From positions 186,001-250,000 of the forward strand of contig MCGO01000038.1 of NCBI GenBank assembly GCA_002104985.1: a stretch of DNA of 64,000 nt, in the 5' to 3' direction. The DNA comes from Rhizoclosmatium globosum (lineage: Eukaryota > Chytridiomycota > Chytridiomycetes > Chytridiales > Chytriomycetaceae). The notes beneath the pieces are model-generated. The model searched no databases, was not told the origin of the DNA, and saw only the letters and a program-made list of their open reading frames with translations. Position numbers and translations under genes: made by a program. Position 1 is the stretch's first letter, and the number at the start of each line of letters is the position of its first letter. Of the stretch, positions 12,101 through 21,549 are shown one piece after another.

Positions 12101-14041
12101 GGGGAGCTGGACCAACGTCATAACCAGCGGCTAAAACACTGGCAAGGCCATGGGAGCGAGCGTATGGCATGATCTTGTCACGGACATACTGGACAAGGTC
12201 CAAGTGAGTGGATCCGGTAAAGCGCTTGGGGCGGAGACCGGACTTGAGAATATCGGTAGTGTGGACCATATTGGATTGCTTTTGTGTTGAACAGTGAGCT
12301 TGAGAGCTGTTGGGTTTTGTGTGTCAAGAGAGAACTGAGTCTTTCTTGCTGCAGACTCCACCCTTCTTATAGGTGTTTTTACTGCCACTTTGGTGTTTAC
12401 CAATCACTGAATGGGTAAATGGTCCTTGTTGTATAAGGGCCAATGGGTCAATGGAACCCATTTGTCAACACTGTGATGAAGCGTTCTGATTGGTTGAAAA
12501 CCATTAAATCTTCTCAATCTCTCTGAGCAGCTTGAAAACCCATACTGCTAGATCCAAAAGCACAACCCACGGATGGTCAAGGCGTCCCTTTCACTATATC
12601 TCCTAGGAAGATGTTAAGTGTTGTGTCCTTCGAAGCAAGAAGTATGAGTCGAGAAGATGTGTTTTATTTACAATTAAATAAAGATAAATATAAAGAGTTT
12701 ATATTGTGATAATCTCTGTTGACGGAGCAGAGGGATAATGAATCCAACTGGATGTGAATCCAGCCCTCGAACATCAACAACATAACTCCTTTGAAACCGT
12801 AAAATTTGGTTATTCTAAATCGAAAGAGTGCAGGAGCACTATCTGCATGGTTGCGTCAAAAGTATCCCAATCTGATTTACGCTGCACATGCATCGAGCGC
12901 ACCTGTTCTCGCACTAGAAAACTTTTGGCGTTATTCTTATGCAGTAGGGGAAGCATTTGACTACTTCTCGGGCAGTAAATCGTGTATGAACGGCTGGACA
13001 AGGGCTATTCAAGCCATGGACCAAAAGATGGCAGATATTAACACGTATCAAAATATGCTGTCATTCCAAAGCAATTTTTTTTCAGAGCCACTGTCTCAAT
13101 TGATGTATCCTGCTGATTTCGCGTCTCAAGTGAGCATGATGATTGCAACAACAGCACAATACGGACCAAACTATCAAACGTTTACTTTACCAAACGGAAA
13201 TAAGACGCGAATGTTGAACGCACTTTGTGATGGAAAGCTTTTTCCCGCCTTCACGAACCGAAACGCAACTTCTGCGATTTTGCTCTCATCATTACAAAAT
13301 CTAACGAAAGTATATTATGCTTCAAAAGAATCAAATTATCGAAAGCGGCGTCGCGACGGGCAAGTTGCAGGCTCATGGCATTTCTGGTGGTACCAAATCT
13401 GTAACGAATTTGGTTATTGGCAAGTTGCACAGCCCTTGGATGATCCCAGTCAGCTTCTTCAATCATATAGTGTATATTCTCAAGAAATTACAGTAGACTA
13501 CTTCAGATTAGTATGTCAGACCATGAAGTACCCATCTCCACCCAAAATAGATGCGACAAACCAGTATTATGGAGGGGTCACTGACAAAACTCCTCGAATT
13601 ATGTATGTGAATGGGCGGTATGATCCTTGGCATTGGTTATCGATTTTAGGAAAGGCTCCGGACCCAAAGACTCAGCAAAGTATTTTGTATGATGGGGCAA
13701 CACACTGCTCCGATTTTCGAGGACGAGCTTCAGCCACAACAGCAGCTTCGTTTGCAGTATTTGATCAAATATATGCCACTTATGACAGCTGGCTTGTTGT
13801 TCCAACGCCAATTGAAACAACAGGCATCGTGAACGTAACAGTACCTACCGCGGAATACAAGGTTCCAGTTGGTGTGATTGCAGGAGGATCTGCAGCCGGT
13901 GCTTTTGTTTTAGCTGTAGTTATCTTTGTAATATTTAGGCAACGAAGAACTTCTGTTCCAATTGCATCAAAGGCTTTGAGACTAGAAGACGGAAAATCAG
14001 ACGAAACCCCAAAGAAGACCGCAGTAGCCACAGATTTATAA
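6133..14041 (+). CDS. Membrane-anchored S28 serine protease, copy B, with a retrotransposon in intron 3
   Basis: Exons 6133-6254, 6304-6608, 6654-6830 and 12834-14041 sum to 1,812 nt, an open frame of 603 residues. A signal peptide (MHKFATLLLLVIVTLAQ) starts it. S28 landmarks: YFRQKVDHF, LFIGGEA, HRFYGSG, the nucleophile in GGSYPG, the Asp in NGRYDPWHW and the His in GATHCSDF. Unlike copy A it ends in one hydrophobic segment (VGVIAGGSAAGAFVLAVVIF) and a basic tail, so it should be a type I membrane protein with the protease outside. Intron 3 splits the nucleophile motif after GGSYP; without the retrotransposon it would be 56 nt. Splice sites on both sides are intact, so function may survive if a 6-kb intron is spliced; read-through ends at a stop in the LTR (6848-6850). 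Confidence 0.88.
6833..6837. repeat. Target site duplication, left copy (ACATA)
   Basis: Five bases directly before the left LTR, repeated at 12780-12784 after the right LTR. Five bp is the usual duplication length for copia elements. It falls three bases into the splice donor of the host intron, so the GT dinucleotide is preserved. Confidence 0.93.
6838..7332 (-). repeat. LTR, 3' copy relative to the element
   Basis: 495 bp with 6-bp inverted termini TGTTGA/TCAACA. On the element's strand it carries TATAAA near its upstream end, followed by an AATAAA, as expected for promoter and polyadenylation functions. No mismatch with 12285-12779 was seen. Confidence 0.95.
7333..7341 (-). other. Polypurine tract of the retrotransposon
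   Basis: On the element's strand the sequence immediately before the 3' LTR reads GCGGGGGAA. A purine run abutting the 3' LTR is the plus-strand primer site in LTR retroelements. Confidence 0.75.
7346..12269 (-). pseudogene. Gag-pol polyprotein of the copia element, broken by two frameshifts
   Basis: Frame 1 runs from 12269 to about 9960: gag, two Cys/His zinc knuckles (around residues 318-331 and 351-365; the second fits CX2CX4HX5C), the aspartic protease motif LDSGAS near residue 458, the pre-integrase HxxxH-CxxC zinc domain and the first integrase Asp. Frame 2 (about 9957-8564) carries the second integrase Asp in VRSD, the Glu in NGLVER, and the start of reverse transcriptase (WVARGFSQ, DVPNAFVHGD). 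Frame 3 (about 8560-7346) continues LYGIHQASR, the polymerase box as CHVDD rather than YVDD, and RNase H (ADASYAEE, SSTEAEI). Both shifts look like one missing base after GAAAAG, at about 9958-9961 and 8562-8565. The frames would otherwise form one polyprotein; the shifts may be assembly errors. Confidence 0.9.
12285..12779 (-). repeat. LTR, 5' copy relative to the element
   Basis: Same 495-bp sequence as the left LTR. The gag start codon lies only 15 nt beyond its inner end (leader 12270-12284), leaving little room for a conventional tRNA primer site. Confidence 0.95.
12780..12784. repeat. Target site duplication, right copy (ACATA)
   Basis: Matches 6833-6837. Removing the element plus one copy restores a 56-nt host intron with normal GT and AG ends. 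Confidence 0.93.
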
Positions 14042-14042
14042 T

Positions 14043-14048
14043 AATAAA
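14043..14048 (+). terminator. AATAAA polyadenylation signal of S28 copy B
   Basis: AATAAA begins one base after the stop codon. CFAP69 ends convergently at 14127, so the two 3' untranslated regions share about 85 nt. Confidence 0.35.
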
Positions 14049-14126
14049 GCTTCGGTTAACTTCGGAACATTACTGATTTATTAGAATGAAACATCCTCAA
14101 GTGATAAATATTGGGGTAAAAAACAT

Positions 14127-17100
14127 TTACTGAGCTGGAGATGAGGATGGTTTTCGGCTTATACCGCGTTGTTTAATGTATGTACTCAAAAACATGTCCT
14201 CTTGAAGCCTTTCAGCCTGTGAAAGTGATCAGCCGAACCATTGTTAAAATTTATCAACGAACCTCGTTCTTCCGTTTAATCAAGTCTGCCTGCTTCTGTT
14301 GAATGGCTTGCGCTTTCTCCACAATGACTTGCTTCGCGGTGTTGATACAATCCAAATCTGGTGAAATTGGACGAATCCCTTCATAATCCAACTCGTCAGA
14401 TATTTCCTCCCAAACCTCACCAATCTTGAAGTCCAAATACTTAGCAATCTAAACAAGAGAGGTAAGGCGCCGAATAATTCTGGACGAGATATGTACCAGA
14501 GCAAGCTTGATTTGTTCTTCGACTGTGATTTCTTCCTCGAACCCATCAAACCCTAGTTTACAAAACATGGAATAGATTTTCGCCTAAAGGAGTGGTTAAA
14601 TGCGGATTTTTCAGATCCAAGTACTCTTACTCTCAGATTCTCAGAAAGCTCCTCAACAACAAAACCATCCTTCGAATGATCTTCGTGGGGTTCCTAGCCA
14701 ATAAATCGATTAACTATTGATTGTCAGACTCACGAAGAGTACCTGGTTAGTCCCTGCAAGTGGCTTCCTTTCATCCGCCAGAGTTCCCATTGGCCCGACG
14801 GGAACTAGAAAAAAGCCCCTTCATCAGTGCTCTGCTTGACTTATTCTTTTGTAATTACCTCCTAATCTTTGTTCCTCGGAATTCCAAAGTTTGATAAGAA
14901 AGTTTGCGATTCCCTTCTGTTCATCCTCGACACTTCTCCATTGCAACACATGAGAACGAGCCTTACAGAATATTTAGTAGTTTTTATCAATCTGCGACCA
15001 GTTACCTTTGGGTTCTCCAACAAGTCCAACATGCACCCCAAAATGTGTCGCTGAGAAACATACGAGCTTTTGCTAAGCAGATCCAACAAAGCAAAAATGC
15101 CATCCGACGCGAAAAAATTGGCTTCATTTGGACCGTGGCCACAGATGGATCCCCAAATGCATTCGACAGCAGCGAGGATGACTGATTCAGTTTCTTGGGG
15201 ATCCGCTGATGAGTATCTGTGGTTGGTGTATTAGGATACTCTGTTCGACTGAAGTATAAACTCTACATGAGGAAAGGTAGGATTGTTTCGACTCCTCCAG
15301 ATTCACCAAACAACATTTTGTTTGATTTGCAGCCCTGGCATAAAGACGAACAAATCAAGAAAGCTGCACGCCAAATGTCTGAGCGTTGATTTCTGTCCTG
15401 TAAAATTGCTGACAACATTATTAGACTTTAGTGGACACACCATTGTAAGAACAAACCAATCAAAACCGAAAAGGCTCCTTGCATCCAAGAGCTCTCTTCT
15501 GACTTGGTCCCAACTCTGAAATTCGGGATAAAAGTCTCAAAGTTCCACCAACTAGTCCTGAAGTAGGTCTCTTCACCAACCCTTTTCCTTCTCCCCTTCA
15601 GCCTCAGCTCCAGGAACGCTCACATTCTGAACCCCACCATCGCTTCTTTCCCAGTCTTCCCTCTTGCCCCAGGCATCTTCAACGTGTTTCTCAAATACTC
15701 CAGCAACACAGCATTCCATTAACATTCGCCCACTCTGTGGAATCTTCGGAATAATGTTGTTCAAGAACCCGATAGCTTGAGCTGTAACGCTTGCAGCTGT
15801 CGATCAGTCCACACTTCACGCCTTCATTGTTGGCGTCGAGGTCAAGGTATAGAAGGAGGAAATCCAGGAGTCCGCTCGCGAGGAGACGAAGGAGGTTTCC
15901 TTCATTCACGCAGAGCTGCATACTGAGTTGCATCAAGACGCGTTTGAATTCAAAGTCTTCAGCTTGATTTGACTGCAACCAGTTCAAAAAGATATCAGTC
16001 TCAAGAGATCAATTACATATTAGATAAGGCGACTTACGAAATAGAACCTCGGCGCGATCACAGTACTGACTTTATGTGTCTCACTCATTCGAAACAAGTT
16101 GGTCAATCCACCCATTTCATGGCTCATTAAGTAATTCCCCACTGTATCCGTGAACCCACTTTCGTTGCACATTGGTGCCATATCAGGACACAACTCCGCG
16201 ACCGTGTTCAAGAGCACCACAAACTCGTTGCGAAGTGTTTTACGCGCGTAATGGAGGGTCTTGCGGCATACTTTGTCCATCACGTCTTTAAGGACACTGC
16301 GTTGGTGGTGGAAATACATGTCGACAGCTGTTTTGCTCAGAATTGCGGCAACACGGGCTTTGTCTTTGAAGGAGATGAGGTTCCAAAGAATTTCGGTTGT
16401 GATTGTGAAGACAGGGTCTTCGTTTGTTGTGTACAGAACTTGGAGGAATGTGGGAAGGAATTCCTCTAGTAATTGGAGGTTAGTATAGGAAAAAACTGAA
16501 ATTTTGGTGGAAACTGACCAGTTCCTATTTTCCTTGCTGAGGGAAACGAAGTAGCCATCTTTCGCAATACCTTTAGGATCGCCAATTGAGCTCTGGGCTC
16601 GTTCCTCGTGGCCAATATTGACATGAGTGTTTCAATGACTTGACTCTTTTCAATTTGGAGGAAATAAGTTTCGCGTTCATGCTTTGCAAGTAGCTCAGAT
16701 TCTTTGACAGCGCTTGCTTCTTTGAGTTTCATTTTCATGGGGTTAATGAAGATTGTTTTGAGCTCCACAGGTGTCTCGTATGGGTTTCTTCCACCGACAA
16801 GTAGAAGCAGAGCCTTATTGGAGTTCAGGAAGACAGAAATATCGTGAATTATCTATCTTACACGGGCAGCACACTCGGCCGTAGTGATATTCTTCATCTT
16901 TGTGAGACGTGCCAAGGTCAAAGCAAAGTCTGAGATATGATCGACAGGAGTTATTGCTGCTTCTCCAGATCGATGTCGCGCGAATGGAGCGCTAAAGTAT
17001 TTTCAGCATGAGTGTGTGACAAACCCACAGAAACCAGACCTCGCCAGTGCAAGGAGCTTCTCAAACGACCGGATCAATACTTCCGCTCCATTGCTAATTT

Positions 17101-17260
17101 TTTCGCTGGCAAGTTCAAGGATTTGAGCCAAGTTGCTGAGGTCTCTGCGAACCTGTGCACTCTGATTGAGAATCAAAGATATTCCAGTAATCCAACATTA
17201 CCAAACCCTGCTTATAAATACGCGCAAGTTTAGCAAGATAGCCTCTTGGCGATCGTACAT
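14127..17260 (-). CDS. CFAP69: CFAP69-like cilia- and flagella-associated protein
   Basis: An armadillo-like axoneme-associated protein of motile cilia and flagella. The match to animal CFAP69 is seen along the whole length: DLSNLAQILEL near the N-terminus, NPYETPVELKTIF, an EILWNLISFKDKA helix, NESGFTDTVGNYL, AEDFEFKRVLMQLSMQLC, GSEGIFALLDLL-type text, ENPKARSHVLQW joined across an intron, LIKLWNSEEQRLG, and DFKIGEVWEEI close to the C-terminus. A last small exon spliced over the first apparent stop (about 14254) ends in GISRKPSSSPAQ at 14127. Ten or more short introns. Two single-base losses (about 15819-15823 and 15776-15784) interrupt the frame where the animal protein has the W...LQLxAI helix. 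The start is uncertain: first in-frame Met at 17260, but in-frame text with an intron extends to about 17400. Divergent from EAF1. Confidence 0.85.
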
Positions 17261-17490
17261 GGTTGAGGTGTGCTTGCCCGTGAATACTCGAGCAACCTGA
17301 ATAGTAGGATGAGGCCTTGCTCACTTACGAAAGATCAAGACTACCTTTTCATAATCGATGGGTTCCTGGCCCTCTGCTGGAGCAAAAGAGGGGATGATTG
17401 TAGGAGTAGTCCGTGTCAATCATTTCACCACTTTTTCTTGCACCTGTATTTCACTTGGTGGGTGTTGTTGGTTGAGCACCCAACAAAACG

Positions 17491-20400
17491 ATGGACCTGA
17501 GCACCCAAGTAGCGGCCAAAGAACAGCAGATAGTGTGAGCACCCCTCCCCTTTCTTCTGAAGGTACTAGCTAGGCAGTTAACCCTAAGAGCCAGTGAAAT
17601 CATTGCCGAGCGAGGCCGCCTTCTCAAAGACCTTTTCGCCACTGAAGTCCTCCAAGTGACCGTTGAAGCCGCGCCAACGAGCGCCCTTGATCCAACTTCA
17701 AATCTTGAGCTGAAGCGCTTTCTTCTGTCGCACCGCATCGACGGGTAACACCTACTCGATAGTTACTTCTTTCTTCTGTTTTCTACTCACACACCACACT
17801 CGCTATCGCAACCAGCCTCGAGTCGCTCGCCCACGCTCTCGATCCTTTCCAACTTTACTCGGAAATGATTCCTCAGCCTCCAAAAGTCGTTCTCAACGAC
17901 GAAATTGCGAACCTCGACTCGGCAACGCATCCAACGACTGAGACGGGCCGCCTCGCCCAGAACAGTCGAGGCAAAGAAACCATCGCCAACCATCGTATGT
18001 TTTGCGACTTATGGTACACGTTGTGTTCTGACTCGATTCGGCAGCCTCCCTCTCTCACTCGCACTCGGCGGACAACTCAAACAAAACACACTGTGTCGCC
18101 AGAACTGAAGGGATACCAGAACTATCTATTTCAGCTGAAATCTCAAACTCTTCCCCTCCATAAACTGCTCAGCTCTGCTCCCAAAGTTGTGTTTACACGG
18201 GACTGGCAGGTTTGCTAATATTCCACGAACCAAATGACCTCCTAAATTGCTGGAACTATAGCTGGCCCGCGAAGAATCAAAGCAACTTCGAGTACTGTCG
18301 CGAATCGATGAGCTGAAGGCTGCAAACATGTGGAGTCTCCGCCAGTTACGACCCGCACCAACCCCGCGTCCAGGAGTTTCTCAATGGGACTTGTTGATGG
18401 AAGAAATGAAATGGATGAGTGAAGATTTTCGGGAGGAAAGGCGGTGGAAAGTGGGAATGGCTTACACGATGGCCAAATGGGTCATGGATTGGCATAATGC
18501 ACCCGACAAGTCAGTTCTGTGTGTAGATGTAAGGAATATTGAGTGATGTGCTTGTTGGCTGATATCAGACGCAATAGCGCAAAAAGGCACGGCTAAAGGC
18601 TGCATCAAAAAACATCACCGCAAACGAGCCAGTGATAAATGTTTTGCCAACCGATGACGTAGTCATGAGCGAAGCTGTTGAATCAACGACTGAAATTACT
18701 GATACGGCATCACCTATTCTGAACATCACATCATCAACCACTCCAGCTGAACCTTCCGACGCGATGGTCGTGGATCCTCCATCTACTGATACCCTTACAG
18801 TCCCTGTTGTACAACAGATCACATCAACAGCTCAACCATCAGCCTCAATATCAACTCCAATTGTCTCAATCCCAGATCCAGCTCTTGTACCAGCCACTCC
18901 AGCTTTAATACCAATCGAATTTGACTACGAAAAATCAATATACACACTCAAAAATGAGACAAAGTTCTCTTGGGGTGCCCTTGCATCCTCCTCTTCAGCA
19001 TACGGACCACCAACTATCGATTCATTCCCAACACAACCTGACGAACATGAAGGATTCGTTCCTGTTTCATATCTATTCCAAGATCGCCTAGTGGCAAAAG
19101 ATTATTCGAAATGGGATGAATATGGCCGATTGAAAGCTGATTTGTATCCCGTCGATGATGACGAAGATTTGGCCGAACTAGATATTGATTACCGCGTGTC
19201 TCGTAAGTTTCCTTGCCCTATCTCTCCCACAACTGACGGCAATTCCAGCGTTATTCGGGAAAGTCGAACCAACACACTCTCACCCACACAAACACGGCGA
19301 CCCTCCAATCCCGCAACCCCCCGGAACCCGTCCCCCAGATGCCCACCTCGCCAAACAAATCTGGGTCAACGAAGAAGACTCCCTCCTCATCTCCATGGTC
19401 CACACAAAAGTCTCCTACAACTGGCTCCTCATCTCCGAGACCCTAAACTCATTCCGCCTAGGCGTAGGCGACAAGAAATCCGACTGGGACTGTTACATCC
19501 GCTACGCCGCCCTCCTCAACGACGCCCAAAAGGACCCCTCCACAAACGGCGACCTCACCGCGGTGAAAAGCAAAGCCAAGATGGACGCGTCGAAAAAGTG
19601 GGGGCGGAAGTTGGGGCTCTTTGAACAGATTATCGTAAAGAGTCGGGCGAGGGCTGATCGCGCGCCCAAGAAGTTGGAGCAGTTCCAGAAACGGGTTAAC
19701 CTTGCGAGTCATGATACGCATAAACAGGCGCAGGACAATGCGGGTGTGAATTTGGGGGCGGAGCCGTTGGGGCCTGGGGAGTTGGGGCTTATGAAGGAGA
19801 AACGGGAACGGGATTTTATGATGCATCAGCAGAATGCGAGGATGATGAGTGCGAGGATGATGGTGTGTTTTTTGTTTTTTGTTTGTTTTCCGTTGTGAGA
19901 GGGGCGGGTGTTTGTGTGTGGACTAATGATTTGTTTTCAATCAGCCGATGATGCCTGGTGCTATGGGTGCACGACCGCCGAATGGGATGCCGTTCATGCC
20001 GTTCCCGATGCAGCATCCATTGGGACAATTTAGACCTATGCAGCCTCGGCCTGGAATGGCTGGAATGGCTGGTATGGCCGGGATGGCGGAATGGCGGGTA
20101 TGGCAGGTATGGCAGGAATGGCAGGAATGGCAGGTATGGCGGGATGGCTGGAATGGCTGGCATGGCGGGCATGGCCGGAATGGGAATGCCAGGACTGCCC
20201 AACCTACCGAATGGAACTGCTGGTGTCAACTCACCAGCTGTTGGAGGAACTCCCGCTAATAACGCAAATAATTCGAATGCCCAAGGAAGTACTGGCTCAC
20301 AACCCGCAGCCCCTTCACCTGCTCCTCAGAATGCTTCTGCAGCCCCAACAACCCAAGGAGGCGTGGCCCAAGCCGGCCGCCTTTCTTCCGGCGTGACTCC

Positions 20401-21444
20401 AACTGGCACAACAGCTTCAACTCCAGCTGTATCGAATACAGGAACAGCAACGAGCACAGGAGCAGCAACTGCACCAGCCTTGAACAGTCTCCCTCAGCTC
20501 AACTTCACGGCTGAACAAATACAACAACTCAATGCGCGTAGAATGATGGGACTTCAGCAGCAAATGGCAGCTGCGGCGGGCGGTGGCGGTGGAGCTGGTG
20601 CAGGAGCAGGAACAGGAGGAGAAATGAACCTCCAACAACAAATGCAATTCTCTCAACAACTGCAAATGGCAGCAGCTGCGCGACAAATGATGATGCAGCA
20701 ACAACAACAAATGGCGGCTGCCATGGCTGCTGGTGGGGCAACTGGGGCAGGTGCTGTACGACCTGTCCCTGGGTTCACAAATGACGCACAGACAGCTGCA
20801 TTTTTGGCGATGCAGAATGCACAAGGGCGGCCACAGATTCCTTTGGATGCAAGACAGTTGGCTTTGTATCAGCAGCATCAGCAAGGGCTTTTGGCTGCAA
20901 ATAATGCTGCTGGAGGTGGTGCGGATCCCCTACCGCAAGTGGAATGAATTTACCTTCGGGTGGGGGAGCTGGGTCGCCATTAGCGCAGAAAGAAGATGCC
21001 AAAAAGGGGTCGTCGTCTTCAGGGGCTCAGAAATCGGAGGAGGCTGCACCTGGAAGTGGAAGGGCATCACGGGCAAAGCCTTCACCGAATATCCCAAAAG
21101 CGAGTGTTACACCTTCTGTAACATCAACTGTGGAAAAAAAGAAAGCGGCAGCTTCTTCAAAAGGACGTAAGAAGAAAGTGATTGAGAGTGAGTCTGAAGA
21201 AGAGGAAGAGGAAGAGGAAGCACCTGAAGAGGATGACGAAGAGGATGACAATATGGATGAAGGTGAGCTTATTTCATATTTTGTTATAAACGGTGAACTG
21301 ATTGAATTTATTATCAGACGAGCCGAAGAGGAAGAGGAGGAGAAACCGAGCCGAGGGTCTCGGTCACGAAGGGAATCAGCAGCAGCAAGTGCACCTGCGC
21401 CTACTCCAGCGCCTGCAGCGAGACGGAGTCACAAGCGAAAGTGA
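17491..21444 (+). CDS. EAF1: EAF1/Vid21-type scaffold of the NuA4 histone acetyltransferase
   Basis: EAF1 is the platform subunit of nuclear NuA4. The HSA domain is clear (WDLLMEEMKWMSEDFREERRWK, within 18370-18450), and a Myb/SANT domain follows (IWVNEEDSLLISMVHTKVSYNW, within 19350-19430). The middle holds a conserved block with FDYEKSIYTLKNETKFSWG. The C-terminus is low complexity: a (GMA)n repeat, glutamine- and alanine-rich stretches, an acidic run and a basic tail ending SHKRK. First exon MDLSTQVAAKEQQI, first intron only about 30 nt. Three single-base losses occur (about 20088, 20140 and 20927); their sum restores the starting frame, so the protein before and after is in the same phase. 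The last intron uses the acceptor CGAG near 21325. The septin starts 105 nt downstream. Confidence 0.88.
20053..20195 (+). repeat. Glycine-methionine-alanine coding tandem repeat in EAF1
   Basis: A degenerate 9-bp unit (GGN ATG GCN) repeated about fifteen times, encoding GMA. Two of the three apparent frameshifts of this gene lie inside it, as expected for a slippage-prone or hard-to-sequence repeat. Confidence 0.8.
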
Positions 21445-21549
21445 CAGTGAATCCGTGGTACATAATAAATTGACACGAATAGTTACGCTTTCTTTTCTCT
21501 CTTCTATTATTTGTTTGCAACCAATTTAGTGTCAAAAAGAGACACCGAA

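Larger units (their letters stand above)
6838..12779 (-). mobile_element. Ty1/copia-type LTR retrotransposon, complete and recently inserted
   Basis: The element is 5,942 bp, bounded by 495-bp direct LTRs that start TGTTGA and end TCAACA, and flanked by the 5-bp target duplication ACATA (6833-6837 and 12780-12784). Its genes lie on the minus strand, so the 5' LTR is the right-hand copy. Domain order is gag, zinc knuckles, protease, integrase, reverse transcriptase, RNase H; integrase before reverse transcriptase defines the copia (Pseudoviridae-like) group. Read by eye, the two LTRs show no difference, which implies a very young insertion. It lies inside intron 3 of the S28 copy B gene, antisense to it. 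Confidence 0.95.

Noticed and set aside
11388..12134. 248-codon open frame on the plus strand inside the retrotransposon
   Set aside because: It is antisense to gag, has no domain, and is explained by the codon bias of gag on the other strand.
7346..12269. Ty1-type programmed frameshift between gag and pol
   Set aside because: The two shifts lie inside integrase and reverse transcriptase, not at a gag-pol boundary, and gag, protease and integrase start are already in one frame.
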